64,000 bases of DNA from Megalonaias nervosa (GCA_016617855.1 JAECUM010031314.1:1-64000); one strand, 5' to 3'. Positions 9,577-21,448 are shown, counted from the first letter of the stretch. Made by a program: numbers and translations. Notes: generated from the sequence alone by a model not told the origin.

Positions 9577-12179
9577 TTTATAAAGATGGAAATGAATGCC
9601 TTATCAAGGGACAGTGTTTTAGATCACAAAAGAAGAACGTGTCACCACATGTTGAGGTAAACATGTCATATTCATTTACATTTCATTCCTGAATCTAATC
9701 AGCTTTATTTCTGTAACAGGCATCAAGCATCACATATTAGTTTAGGCTTGTGCTGCATGTTGCAGCATGTGATCATGACTACATAAAAATCCTTTGACAG
9801 AGAAATACAATTTATTTATAATAAAGTTATGTTTGTATGCATATTTCAATAAGCAATTATATTTCATAAAAGTTTCAACTGTTATGATTTGTGATGTTTC
9901 CATTCTCCTGTTCAAATGGGATAATTCGGCAGCATGGGCATACATATTTTACAATTACAAAGTGAGTGTGTTTCTATTTTTTTTATATTATAGGTTGTCA
10001 TTTCTGCAGAAAAGGTATTCTCGTCAACATGCTCGTACACAACTGGGCAGAGTGGAGCATGCGGACATGTAATAGCTCTTCTGTATCAGCTGGCTTACTA
10101 TAAAAGCAGGAAAATGAGGCTAATTCCAGCTGACACAGCTAAAACATCATTACCTCAGACTTGGCATCAACCTAGGGGAGAGAAATTGAGAGGATCAAAA
10201 GTGGACGATATAGTTGTACAGGGCTATGACCACAGCAATCCCCATCGAGCTACAAAGTGTATTAAATCCACAATGTACAACCCTGTTCCAGAAGATGCCC
10301 AGTTTAATGCAAGTGAGCTCGCGGAAAAACTTAAAGATTTTAACATGTTATTTCCCAGTGTTCAGTGGTTCCGATTCTCAACAGGTTTTAACACCTTATG
10401 GAAAATTTGTGAACGGAAGCATTTTGAGCTACCAGCAAAAAAATGTGCAGTGACTATATACTAAATCTAATGGACACTGACACATTTATAGAATTACCCA
10501 GTAGTAATGTGATGACAAGTATTGTTGTGACAGTGTTGACTGAGAATCAAACAGTACAGTTTGACACTCTGACAGGAAGTCAAACAGAGAGCTGGGAAAT
10601 TGAGAAAAACACCAGTTTGCAGTCCAGAGACCCCAGATGGCACAGTATCAGAAAGGAAAGGATAACGGTATCAAATGCTGGAGATTGCAAAACGCAGAAA
10701 AGGTGAAGCTTAGTTTTTTTTATTATTATTTATATAATTATGATCATATCATATTTAAAGAGTCCAAGTACATGCACTTACAAAACTGGTGACAACTGAA
10801 CTTAATGTTCATGTACAATAATGTAGTAAACCGAAACGTTCAACACATATTTTGTTAACATCACAAGTTGGAAAACTACAGATTATTATACATTACAGTG
10901 GGTTTACATTTCAACAAATAAATAATAACTTCACTGTTTTGCACATGTGGTCATGATGTGGAGCTTCATACAACTTCAAACTTAAGTTGATGCCCGATGT
11001 AGGTACACGACTGTACTTGTAGGTATGTACAGTAGAAAGATATTATAAAAATATCATAATGGATCTGTTTTGGCTTGTGCAACACATGCTGTAGGAAAGA
11101 TTAAGTTGCCTATGTTCAAAAAATTTCTCTCTCTCATACAGATGTTTCATATGCAGATAGTGAGAAGTTAGCCGAATGTTTAAGAAGCACCAGACATGTG
11201 ACCACTGCTGCTATGAAGCATGGCTTGGAATCAGAGGGGTTAGCAGCAACAGAATATAGCAAGGTAAACTGCTACATTAATCACAATTAAAATTCAAGTA
11301 CTGCTCAACAGACTTTGCAATAAGGCTCCAAATCAATATGTATGCATTCAAGGTGCAGTTTTAAAATATTAAGATCATATTCAACATGCAGAAATATTTT
11401 TAATATTTCAACACTTATAAATTCTTGAAACTCAGATTGTGCATAAATGCTATCTAAATTACGATTTAGCCATATTTCTTCAATAACCATTCCAGGGCAG
11501 TGTATTTTCCTAACTTTGGAATGTTTTATGGAATACAAAATGAGTATGCTGTAAAGAAACAAAAAAAAAAAACCTTATCCGATTTTTATCCTTCTTAAAT
11601 GAATTTTCAACAAGAAAATGTGTAGAACCTGCTTAAGAAATCAAAGAAAATAATTTGTATTGCATAAAAGGACACCCCACTGTGTAAGAACATTTTATTT
11701 GAAGAAGAAACAAAACCACCTTTTAAATTAGTGTGATGGGTGATTTTGGTTTGTTTTTAAGGGTTTTTTTTTAATTTTTCTTTTAGAGCATGGATGACAG
11801 TGTCAATCTGTACCCAAGTGGAATAATTGTGAGCCTATTTTGTCATTGGCTGGCTGCAACTCCTGATCGTAAAGTCTACAACCCCAACCGGACCCCCCCC
11901 CCCCTTTATGGTTTGTTGGAGATCAAATGTCCAGTTGCTGACACTTTACTATCATTGAAGTACCTTGGGGTCTCTAATGATGCCTTGAAATTGATGACAA
12001 ACCACAACTACTACTACCAAGTTCAAATGCAGTTGGCAGTTACGGGACTGGAATGGTGCGATTTTTGTGTGTGGTTGGAAAATGACTTTTATGTTGAGAC
12101 AATTCTGTTCGACAGGGAGTTTTGGCAAGCTGTAAAGGACAAGCTTGATCTCTTCTATTATAGATTATGTCTCAATTAG
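9577..12179 (+). CDS. SWIM zinc finger plus YqaJ-type nuclease, four exons visible (accessory gene of an ISL2EU-like DNA transposon)
   Basis: YqaJ domains are lambda-exonuclease-like PD-(D/E)XK nucleases. Exons fit GT-AG splicing and phase: 9577-9656, 9994-10702, 11142-11263, 11787-12179. Exons 1-2 give a SWIM finger ('CSYTTGQSGACGHVIALLY'), although the first Cys of the usual CxC pair is Ser/Thr. The end of exon 2 begins the YqaJ domain ('RDPRWHSIRKERITVSNA'); exon 3 adds the helix with 'GLESEGLAATEYSK'; exon 4 has 'ATPD', then 'GLLEIKCP' (catalytic E and K), then 'YYYQVQMQLAVTG'. Exon 2 carries two offsetting single-base indels: one A missing in the run at 10437-10443 and one G extra near 10679; outside that segment the frame is continuous. 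A 12-base C run (11893-11904) lies between the catalytic residues. Any first exon upstream of 9577 is not identified. The indels may be real or assembly errors. Confidence 0.78.
9657..9993 (+). other. Intron 1 of the SWIM/YqaJ gene
   Basis: GT at 9657 and AG at 9992-9993; phase 0. No other feature seen. Confidence 0.6.
10703..11786 (+). other. Introns 2 and 3 of the SWIM/YqaJ gene (flanking exon 11142-11263)
   Basis: Intron 2 (10703-11141) is phase 1 and intron 3 (11264-11786) phase 0. Both have pyrimidine-rich acceptors. Nothing else recognised inside. Confidence 0.6.
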
Positions 12180-12494
12180 TAAGTTCTCCTGTTTGTATAT
12201 ATGTACATTAATGTTTTGTAAAATATATTAAAATTAATTTTCTATGCCTTTTCATTGTTAAATCATTCCGACAACCCCAAGCTATGTATTAAAAATGGCT
12301 GCAAGTCTTTTGCCAACGTGGACCTTGTCACACTGCTATTAAAATCTACTGACATAAATTGTCAATTTTAAATTCAACTTATTGGATTTTACTTACTATA
12401 TATGTATACAGGCTGGAACAGTCACCCATAGATGCATTTTAGAATTGTGTATCAGTTTCACATGAACTGTTTGAGTACACACACAAGTATTACC

Positions 12495-12709
12495 AAAGGT
12501 ATTTGCATGAAAATCAAGATGTCAATGAAATATGGCATGATTTTACTAATCGTGTAAAAAAAATTGGTACATTACTGAAATGTTAATAAAATGAACTAGA
12601 TACACACATCTAAAAGGTATTTGCATGACAAGATGCCAATGAAATGTGGCATGATTTTAAGGTCTAAAAATAAATTTGTACATTATTGAAATGTCAATAA
12701 AATGAACCA
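12495..12709 (+). repeat. Imperfect direct duplication, two units of about 95-100 bp
   Basis: Units start 'aaaggtatttgcatga' at 12495 and 12613 and end '...aaaatgaac'. They differ by small gaps and substitutions. The pair lies just past the 3' end of the SWIM/YqaJ gene. The 300 bp before it (12180-12494) show nothing else. Confidence 0.85.
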
Positions 12710-12717
12710 CATGTGGT

Positions 12718-12957
12718 TGTTGTGGGGCTTAACGCCATTTTTCAGCACACGATAGGCTATACATGGCGGCCAGTATTAATAGTGGAGGAAGAAACCGGGA
12801 AATCCGCGGAAAGAACCACCGACCCACAAGAAGCTACTGGCGAGCTTTCTCATATCCACATTCGCCGAATCTTAGACTCGAACCCACGCAGACAGAGGTG
12901 AGATGGCAGTGATCCGTAACGGACAGCGCTTTAGACCAATCGGCCACTCGGGGCCCC
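12718..12957 (-). mobile_element. tRNA-derived SINE (240 bp) with 8-bp target duplication
   Basis: Minus strand: a tRNA-like head with A box 'gagtggccgattggtctaaa' and B box 'gtgggttcgagtc', then an unrelated body. It is flanked by perfect 8-bp repeats 'catgtggt' at 12710-12717 and 12958-12965. It belongs to a different family from the SINEs at 46161, 47064 and 55014. It sits between the stop codons of the two convergent transposon genes. Confidence 0.85.
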
Positions 12958-13035
12958 CATGTGGTACTTTCATAATGTCTCAGTATCTTTCTTTTCATTC
13001 ACAAGTTCCACATGATACTTCCATGTCACAAAATG

Positions 13036-15763
13036 TTATTTCTTTTGTTTAATTAATGGTCGTTTGAACAAAGTCAGTACATTTGATACTGTCCACAACT
13101 GATTTATTGACCCAGAAATTGTCAAAGGCACCATATACTGTAATAACTTGTATTCTTTCACCCTCTTAACGTGTCTTTCCACATGTATCCTCAGGCTTGC
13201 AATTTTTTGATTGTCCTCCACCTGGGAAGATGTGAACTGCCCATCACTACACAGAAAGTGTGGTGTTGCAATGGAAACACCAGTACCTTCTAAAGCTTTG
13301 TGTAAAACAAAACCTTTATCTGCCATAATTTGGTCCCCTTGTTCTAACAATTCTATAAGCCCCAACAGCTTTGTGATTTCCACATCACTCATGCATCTCG
13401 AGTACAAGGCAGACACAAATGTGACTTCACCATGTGGGGCTATCCCTACCAAACCTTTCCAGGTGTTGTGACTTTGTAGTTTGAAAAAGTCTTTGATCCA
13501 AGCCCTAAAGATGAGAGTCTTTCTGTAAATATCTCTGTTTAGTCCATAATAATTCTGGTTCCTGGGTAGAACAGTTGAAACTCTAGTGGCATATTTGCTT
13601 GAACCTGCTCACGACTTGGTCAAATATTTACACTTCCCAGTAAGAAATACAAATAATCTGTCCACATGATCATTTTCCGACTTACAGAAGACATGTTAAT
13701 ATTAAATCGAACAGACATATCTTCAATCGGAAATCCACATCTCAATCTACACAAAAACATGAAAAGTCCGTCCAATGGGTCCATTGCTTTTTGTCATCCC
13801 CTGTGCTGTAATGCAAGTTCTTCATTCTAATTGCAGTAGGTTTGATGCTACTGAAGATTATAAAAACCTCATATGTGGGAAAACCAGTGTAACATTTTAT
13901 CATTTCATCGTCATCTGTAAATCTGTTCAATCAATATTTCTCCATGTTTATTTTTTTTTTATTCAAATCTTGCAGTTCCCTTTCCTTCTCTTTCAATTCT
14001 GTTGCTGTTTTTCTCAGTCTCTCCTCCAGATCTGCCATTTTACTTTGCATGCTATATGCAACTCATAGGATCTGAAGAAGATAAAATAATAATGTAGCTT
14101 TTCATCAACATTTGTAACTATAATGGAGACAAAAAAGTATACATAGCAAAGTTACTAGCTTCACTATAATTCAAACTTATACAAGCGTTTTAACAGAGGC
14201 TGCTTTCCATTGATTGCATGCTCTCTCTCTCTCTCTCATACACACACACACACACACACATACTCATACACAAACACCATGCACACACTTTGAAATAAAT
14301 GTGTAAAACAAAGTTACGCAGCTATGGTTTGATTACATATCGGTGCCATCTAGGAGGAGAGCAGCAAGCAGAATAAGCCCTACAAACATCTGGTTGTTTC
14401 AGAGTAAAAACGAGAAATTATATAGTGATATGTAGCTCGTGCAACTATCCCACAAACACTTTGGGACTTGTTTGGAAACAAAAAAAACTGGAATGTAAAC
14501 CTTAACCTTTCTTGTTGATGATGACACTGCCATCTGAATAAGGAATATATATGTCTTACATTTGCTAAAATAGGAGAGATAGTAGAGTTGTCCGTCACAA
14601 AAAAAACCCAGTAACAAATGTACTCTGAAAACAGCTGATACTCATCTGATGTCACTGGTGATGGGTTTCAGGCATTGGCTCATGAGACTCATTGTAAATA
14701 TCAACACATGGAATCTCAACTTCTTCCAAAATGTTTCTGTCCACCTTCTTTGCAAGTGGTTGTCTCTGTGCAGATGGTTTTCTTACTTTCCCTTCAGTTG
14801 TCGAAGTCAAGATTGATGGAATAGCATCAGGTTTTAAGCAACGTCTGTTGCGTGTCCATCTATAGTCCTGTTGATTAAAGTATCTAGAATAAAGAACTAT
14901 TTGTGACAATCTAAGAAAATATAAACCACGAGTTAATTGCAATAATTAGTTTTCAAAAACAATTATTTCAGCACAGGCCATTGAAATTATATCACTGTAA
15001 TAAATAAAAATGCCAGATATCCAAGAAAAAAAGAGGGGGGTAAAAATCAAATACAGATATATATGCTTCCCTTTTTGGATTCTCTGACATTAACTTACCA
15101 AAATGATAGAATTTCAATCGCCTGTGATTTAACTGTGCATTTGTCTTTACATTTACACAAATCAATGTTTTATCAACAGTTTCATTCTTATCCAGTCTCT
15201 CTCAATTTCATTAAACTTGTCCTCACATCATTTTCATTCTACTAGTGCTATCTCTCTTCTCTATCGTGGTCATTTTCATTCTACCGTTTCTCTATTTTTT
15301 CAACGAGATAATAAAATTCACTTTTTCTGTAATTACAACTCGTACATCAATTCATAATCTCCGATATAAATGCGCTGCGTAGAGGTACGCCCACCTTTTG
15401 ATGACCCCGTTTTGTGGAACGGGACTAGGGGTAACATTTTTAGAAACCTACCGTTATAAAACACACATACATACACTCATTTGCTTCATCGACAGAACTA
15501 TTTTGCGTTTGGATTTCTCTTTATTACATCATTCAGTTGCAAGAAAATACAAACACCAACATTCATCCAGCTTCTTACCTTAAAATTCGGCCCCTCATCT
15601 CGACGTATTGCAACAATCCATTTTCAACGAAGCTCATTTTTTTCACTGATGGAATATGGCGGAAGCTTAAATCTATGTGAATTCTAGCATTGCCATTGCA
15701 CAACGGAACACAACAGTATTCGTCACGATTTTTTCCCTTGCCAGTATCAATTGAAGCAGCCAT
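13036..15763 (-). pseudogene. THAP finger plus DDE transposase gene of the ISL2EU-like element (decayed)
   Basis: Exon 1 (15763-15579) starts with ATG and holds the first half of a THAP finger ('CCVPLCN...'). Its tail needs a frame change and passes a TGA before the conserved W...RRDEGPNFK stretch. Exon 2 (from 14883) gives the THAP end ('DYRWTRNRRCLKPDAIPSIL'). Then come a coiled coil (about 14040-13950), a helix-turn-helix region ('CYTGFPTYEVF', about 13890) and the DDE_Tnp_4 domain (about 13600-13036). The three acidic residues are visible: D of 'RIIMD', D of 'MADKGF' and E of 'RIHVERHVKR'. The codon after the first D is TAA where relatives have Cys. Further shifts lie near 13930, 13780 and 13460. 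Gene borders between 14650 and 14060 are unclear. The gene is clearly more damaged than its nuclease partner. Confidence 0.8.
14221..14260. repeat. (CT)n(CA)n compound microsatellite
   Basis: CT units 14221-14237 followed by CA units to 14260, in an intron-like part of the THAP/DDE gene. Confidence 0.95.
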
Positions 15764-15857
15764 GGTTGCAAGGTAAAATGAAGCTGGTGCCTAACTTAGC
15801 CTCGTTTTGGATTCGTTGACCCAGGTTCACATGAACACATGAATACATTCTAAGAAT

Positions 15858-16061
15858 GGTCTATAGTTGGTAGAATCAGCACTATCTTTGCCTGGTTTGG
15901 GAATTGGTATTACTGTTGCTTCTTTCCAAATTTTTGGTACATTACCAGTAATCAACCCAGGTCGCAACCCACGGCAAACAGGTTGCCTCTACTTAGTCGC
16001 CTCTTACGACACGTCTTACAGCACGTCGGGCCAATTCTACAACCCCGGACCCGCAGAGGGA
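15858..16061 (-). mobile_element. LINE internal-deletion derivative (RT fragment fused to 5' terminal domain)
   Basis: 15858-15953 matches the reverse transcriptase at 3240-3335, and 15954-16061 matches the 5' terminal domain (6428-6540). Everything between is missing, about 3 kb in copy A. Both halves are nearly identical to copies A and B, so it is young. Its right end abuts the endonuclease gene of old copy C at the same place where copy A abuts copy B. Confidence 0.8.
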
Positions 16062-17858
16062 GGTCGTAAGTTGGTGTTTGATGGTATATAAATGGAACAA
16101 AAAAAGTAAAATCACTCGATAACATTATGCTGGCCCTGTTGTTCACAGCAGAAGCTCCACCTGAGACCCTGTCAACATGTTTAGACTATTTGTTGATAAA
16201 GGAGTAAATTTTAAGTGTGACGTCCGTATCTTTAAACAAAGTATCTTGCAGACATAGTACTGCAGGATCGTGTTAACTTTAAAGAAGAGCATCACTGTAG
16301 TTGGTTTTAAGTCTTTTACAATTCCATTGTATAATGATGTTCATTATGCATTTAAAGTCAAGATTATGTTGTAATTAGGTTACAACTTTCGCGGGGGAAA
16401 TCTATATTCCTTATTTATCAGAATGAAGTACGGGGTTAAATATTTTGTTTGTACGTATGAGAATTGTAGTGTGGAGTGTTGTAGCTTGATGCTGGATCAG
16501 ATGAACTTGTTTGGGTTTGTGCATCCTTAGCCGTTTTTGAACTGGTTTTCACTACAGCCGAGAAGGCCGGGTAGGGTTGGGGAGGTTCTAGCTTGAACGA
16601 TCTTTCTGGTCTCTGGAAAAGGGATGTTGGTTGTGTACTTCACCCTCTATATTTACTTCTCGTGTTTGGAAGTTTCACAATCCTTAGCACTAGTGTGATG
16701 CTCCTTTCCGCAGTTGTCACAATGCGGAGTGGCTCTGCAATCGGTTTCCCGATGAGAAGATACCCCCTTCGGCCATATACGATCATCTGTCTTCGTGATT
16801 GCCGTATTTCTGACACCTGAAGCAATGAAGTGAGTTTGGTGTGTATATCTCGACCTTGTAAAAATCGAACTTTGACGACCTTAGATATTTTTGACGGCGT
16901 CTTTTTGGTGTCCTGTAAATTGCTCTTACGTTTTATACGGATTCTACGAATGGGAATGACACCTTCGTTTTGCAACCCTTCGACAATTTGTGTCACCAAC
17001 TCCAGCCAAGTCACAACAGCGAATCACGTCTTTCGACGAATAAAGTGTTGTACGGTCGAAGGAAGTTATTGGAATATGAAAGATCGTCAACATCATTCAC
17101 ACTCTACAATTAAGCAACCCCACTTTAATGCTTTTAAAGCTTTATGGTGTGCAGATTCATCCCATTATAGTCTCGTTTACTACGAATGGGAAACGTGCGG
17201 CAAGCGGTCATGAAGCATGTTTGGACTTGAGACAATGAAGCGTGGAATGACTCCACGCCACGTGCTTTATCGTCCGAGTCAGAAAGTGGTTTGGTTCTTT
17301 ACAATTTATTGTTTTGGAAAAAATCATGGTTTTGTGTTCAAACTTCAGCACTCGTGCTCCCGCCCACCATAGAGCCAACAAGGCGACACTTTTCAAGTGC
17401 CTCTGATGCACAGGTGGTCTACTCAATAGGCAAAATTACCTACCGATTGCTCCGTTAAGACAGATTCAATAGATAAAATTAACCTCCCGATTGACCCGTT
17501 GAGCCACCGCCTACTAGGAAGTCTATTCGAGGAGGAAAGAAAAAGGGGTAGACTGTCGGGGCAATGGTGCTATCAAGAGAGATACATGCAAAAAGACAAG
17601 TGAGCAAGTAAACGAAGACTTCCTAGGGCTCGGCGTGACCAGTCGATTTGTCGAGACCGGGCCCATCCCGACCACCCATCTAGAAGTAGAAGCCAAAGTT
17701 GTGTACTGAACTGAAAAATCTCTGCTTAACTACCAGGATCCTTTCCTCACCCGACACGGACCACAACCAGCCGCAAACAGGTTACCTCCACTCAGTAGCC
17801 TCTTACCACACGCAGCAATGACGCGTCTTGCCCATCCCGCAACCCGGACCACAGAGGG
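16062..17858 (-). mobile_element. LINE copy C, old 5' fragment (endonuclease start, ORF1, 5' UTR)
   Basis: A diverged copy. The ORF2 start is near 16343 with the endonuclease N-terminus to 16062; ORF1 remains span about 16400-17320 (recognisable 'GVIPIRRIRIKR', knuckles damaged, several frame changes); the 5' UTR follows to about 17858, ending in the terminal domain with hairpin 17795-17809. The plus-strand landmarks 'gggctcggcgtgaccag' and 'gagccaccgcc' are present. It is clearly older than A and B. Confidence 0.8.
16400..17320 (-). pseudogene. LINE copy C ORF1 remnant
   Basis: An open piece at 17014-16640 covers the end of the RRM-like region and the first knuckle area. The start (MIFSKTIN near 17327) is followed by a frame change. 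Zinc-knuckle cysteines are partly lost by frame change. No function expected. Confidence 0.7.
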
Positions 17859-17967
17859 TGAGGCGGCGAACGCAAAGGAAAAATGCTGCACATACTCTAC
17901 TTATAACTTTCATTTTGGTCATGAAATATGCTTCAATTCTTCAAGTTAAATGTGGTTTATTTTTGGG

Positions 17968-17984
17968 TTTTTTTTTTTTTTTTT
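17968..17984. repeat. T-rich tract
   Basis: Run of T just left of a possible splice acceptor at 18022-18023. Confidence 0.7.
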
Positions 17985-18023
17985 CTTCTTTGAAATGTTT
18001 TGACCTACGTTTTGTATGTTCAG

Positions 18024-18273
18024 ATATAGATCGGTGGCTAAATATCCACTAGACTTTAAAAATGTCCAAGGTAAAAGAGTAATTAAGTATGGCAGAACAA
18101 CAGGCCCTACTAAAGATAATGTTTGCATGGTACCCTGGGAAAGTTACAGGATTCAGAGAAATGGAGAGACTGTTACGATGAAAGGACAGTATAAATTAGG
18201 AACAGAAGAAATAACCTCTTTCCTTCAGGTGGGATATTCTGGCACAGGAGTGCTCGTACAAACTAGCGTATGA
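18024..18273 (+). pseudogene. Possible exon of a trypsin-fold ('GRTTG') protein
   Basis: A pyrimidine-rich acceptor is followed by an open frame of about 83 codons containing 'KRVIKYGRTTGPT' and, later, 'GYSGTGVLVQ'. Serine-protease-fold proteins of a type I recall from invertebrates have a 'K.GRTTG.T.G' stretch and a 'GDSGSGV' serine loop; if that reading is right, the Asp before the Ser is Tyr here. A GT at 18229 could be a donor. I see no other exons. This could equally be a pseudogene scrap or chance; low confidence. Confidence 0.3.
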
Positions 18274-18934
18274 CAGGCCACTGGATATTTGGCACTCCTT
18301 TGTTACACGAGTTTAATAAGTATTCTATCCACCATGTCTATTAGGCTCGATGTTGTTTGGAAATAACATGGATGTTCGTGAAAAAACGACCAAAAAAAAT
18401 GTCACCTGCATTTTGTAGAGTTTGCAATATCTAGCTATACTTGGATGTATTTTCTATCCGAAACCTGGTAAAAGGGTAAAGTCAGTAAAAGTCCAAATGA
18501 TAAGGTGTTTGAACCTTCATAACGAAAATACGCAATTTATCGGGCCTTTTCCATTAATCTGAACAAGTCTGCAAAAATTTAGTTTAAATAGATTAATGTT
18601 CTCCATATTTGTATACAACTGATATGCAACTAATATGCCACCTGAAATGTCACAATTTCGTTGTCCAAGGTGTCACTGTACTATCTTTTCACGCGTTGCT
18701 GAATTATACATTATGTTTACTTTAATGCCGCTCCCAAGGGCACGCCACACCCTAGTCGCTGCCTCCTTATGTTTTTGGGAAAGGTACGTAACTCCCATGA
18801 CCAACAGTTATGTTCTAAGTAACCTTAAAACCTGTAAAATATTAGATTTATAACAATTAGTGTCAAAATAGACACGAGCCTTCTGCAGAGAGTATTCTTG
18901 CAAGTAGTTGTTTGCAGTAATTACACACCTCAAT
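18274..18934. other. Gap with no recognised feature
   Basis: No coding frame, terminal repeat or tandem structure seen. Confidence 0.4.
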
Positions 18935-21386
18935 TTTTTAAAATCAGTATGCGGCATTTTAAAATCAGACAGTTCGAGCGAAAGGGCCATTTTAGCGCGA
19001 TAGGCTATTTCATTACCTTTACTGCCAATATCGCTGGGTAACCAACAGTATACTATATTGTGGGAGGTACTCAGATTAGTATTTTTAACGAGAATAATGG
19101 TTAATAATGGGTTCTCTAGTTTTCTATTATGTAGAGACTGAACTACTAATAGCGAGTCGGAGAAAATGATGCTGTTTCATATACGTTTGTTTACGATATA
19201 TTGCAAAGCAAGGTCTATTGCTCTGATTTCGGCTGAAAAAATTAATGTACCATTCGGTAAGCGAACTTTTGTTGTGTGTTTTCCACTAACAAAGGCTGCA
19301 GCAGCCATTTCCTCATCCTTTGATCCATCAGTACAAATTCTTTTGTAGTTTTCGAAGTGGGTGAGGAGTTCATGTTAAGAATTGTGGAAGATGGAAGGGT
19401 TTGTCTCCGATTTCTTCCATCGTGTAACGTAAAAAGTACTTTTGGTTAAGTAGCAAGGGAGGTGTTTTGGATATGGACGTTTTCTGAATATTGGAAAAAT
19501 TCAGTTATGGTACTGTCAAGGCTGGATGATATTCCAATGCCAAAGGTAGGTGTGGCGTTTGGTTTATTTTCGTATAAGGTTTTGTATTTGGGTTGAAAAA
19601 CAGCCTTAAAAGCAGGGTTCAGAGGGTTTGCTCTTAATTTGAGAGCATATTGTGCGGAAAGAATTTCTCTACGATGTGTGATAAAGGTGGTTCATTCGCT
19701 TCAACGAAAAGGCTTACTTCCATGTCGTGTCATAGGCCTTTTCTACATCAAAGAAAATCGGTACTAAATATTCCTTCTTGATAAATGCGTCGAGAATAAA
19801 TGCTTCTAGTCTAACCAGATCATTGGTGCTACGACCATATAGAAAGCCACTTTGGAAGGTAGATATTAAAATTGTTCGTTTCCAAGCCGAGAATTTATCA
19901 TACGTTCCATTGTTTTGCACACACAGCTCGTCAGTGATATGGGTCTATAGTTGGTAGAATCTGCGCTATCTTAATCTGGTTTGGGAATTGGTCTTTAATG
20001 TTGCTTTTTTCTAAATTGTTGGCACATTACCAGTAATCCAGAAATCACTGAAGATTTCCAGAAGAACTGATAATGATGGTTCTGGAAGGCGTTTCAAAAA
20101 CTGGTAATGTATATCGTCAAGGCCCAGTGGATGTATCATGGGCCTTATTCAAATATTCCATAAGCTCCAACAATGAAGACGGTTGATTACAACTGAGCTA
20201 TCGATGTGAATTTCAACCGTCTTTTCTTTTTGAGCTTTAATCTTCGGAAAGCTGCTCAATAATTAGACGACGAAGAATGTTTAGAGAAACAATCAGCAAG
20301 TATATTAGCTATTTCATGTTTGGAATTGAAATTGTTATTTAGTTTCAGATGTCGGAAAGAATTGTGTTCCATTTCCATTTATTTTGCGGATCATGTCCCA
20401 AACGTTCTTTATAGCGGAACGAGAATTTAAAGTTTAAACATTTTTTCCATGATGCTCGTTTACTTTCTTCGATCGTGTTCGGACGTTGGACGATTATTAA
20501 ATTTTTTCAGTGTTTCTTGGCGTTGTCTAATGGCTTCTTTACATTCTTTTGTGAACCACGGTTTTTGGGTTCTTGTATAGTTCGGTGAGGTCTTAGGAAT
20601 GGATTCCTCTGGAATCTCAATTAAGATAGAAGTAAAATGTCGAATAGGGTCATTGTCATTTAGAACCGTATCCCTGTCAAGTCTAGCTGTACAAAGTGTT
20701 TCAAACTTGGCCCAGTCGGCCCACTTTAAATTCCGTCATCAATTGTAACGTTGGTGTTCTTAAGATATATTAGAAAGTGATCACTGCTGTGAACGTCATC
20801 AGCGACCTTCCAATAATAATCCAAAAGTAGTGAAGGAGAACAAAGTGTCAAATCGACACACGTGTATGTACCAGTTCCTGGGTGTAAGTACGTCGGAGAT
20901 TTCATGTTACATAGACACAAGTCGTGTCTAGTAATGAAATCTTCAACCTTTTTGCCCCTGTCGCTTATGTAGTTTGATCCCCATAAAATGTTATGGGCAT
21001 TAAAATCCCAGAGTAAAACAAATGGCGCAGGAAGTTGTTGAACAGGAGTGTCTAATTCATTTGGTAGTAGGTTGGTGTTTGGTGGTATGTAAATAGAACA
21101 AAAGGTAATCACTCACACCAATGGCTTGCAAATCTTTGTTTAAAGGGATGACGCTATGAGGGGCTCTATTGTTCAGAGCAACAGAATCTCCTCCTGAGGC
21201 CTTGTCAACATTGTGAAAGTAGGTGTTAAACAGGGAGTAGTTTTTAAGTGTGATGCTTTCCGTATCTTTTAAAAAAGTTTCCTGAAGGCATTGTATTGCA
21301 GGATCATATTCGTTTAAAAGCAGAAGAATATCGTTATAATTAACTTTAAGTCCTCGATAGTTCCATTGTATGACGGTGTTTTTCAT
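18935..21386 (-). pseudogene. LINE copy D ORF2 (many breaks, RT core deleted)
   Basis: Starts at ATG 21386 (MKNTVIQWNYRG). The endonuclease is split by a short deletion near 21113, and the Gly of 'GDFNAH' is Trp here ('LLWDFNAH'). The reverse transcriptase N-terminus runs to about 19719. There the sequence jumps straight to the region after the reverse transcriptase: about 750 bp, including the YVDD motif, are missing compared with copy A (2256-3000). RNase H remnants lie at 19380-18935. Confidence 0.85.
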
Positions 21387-21448
21387 TATAAGTTTAAAGT
21401 GGAGATTGTGGAGCTAGGTTAAACCTTTCGCGGAGAGAGTCTGTGTGG

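Larger units (their letters stand above)
9577..15763. mobile_element. Candidate ISL2EU-type (PIF/Harbinger group) DNA transposon with two convergent genes
   Basis: A + strand SWIM/YqaJ gene and a - strand THAP/DDE transposase gene point at each other, with 856 bp between their stop codons. As I recall, ISL2EU elements, placed in the PIF/Harbinger superfamily, encode exactly a THAP/IS5-like transposase and a YqaJ-like nuclease. The true ends must lie outside the genes: left between 8661 and 9577, right between 15764 and 15857. I could not find the terminal inverted repeat, so the bounds given are those of the genes only. Confidence 0.6.

Noticed and set aside
12713..12901. Plus-strand open frame of 62 codons
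   Set aside because: It lies wholly inside the tRNA-derived SINE at 12718-12957.
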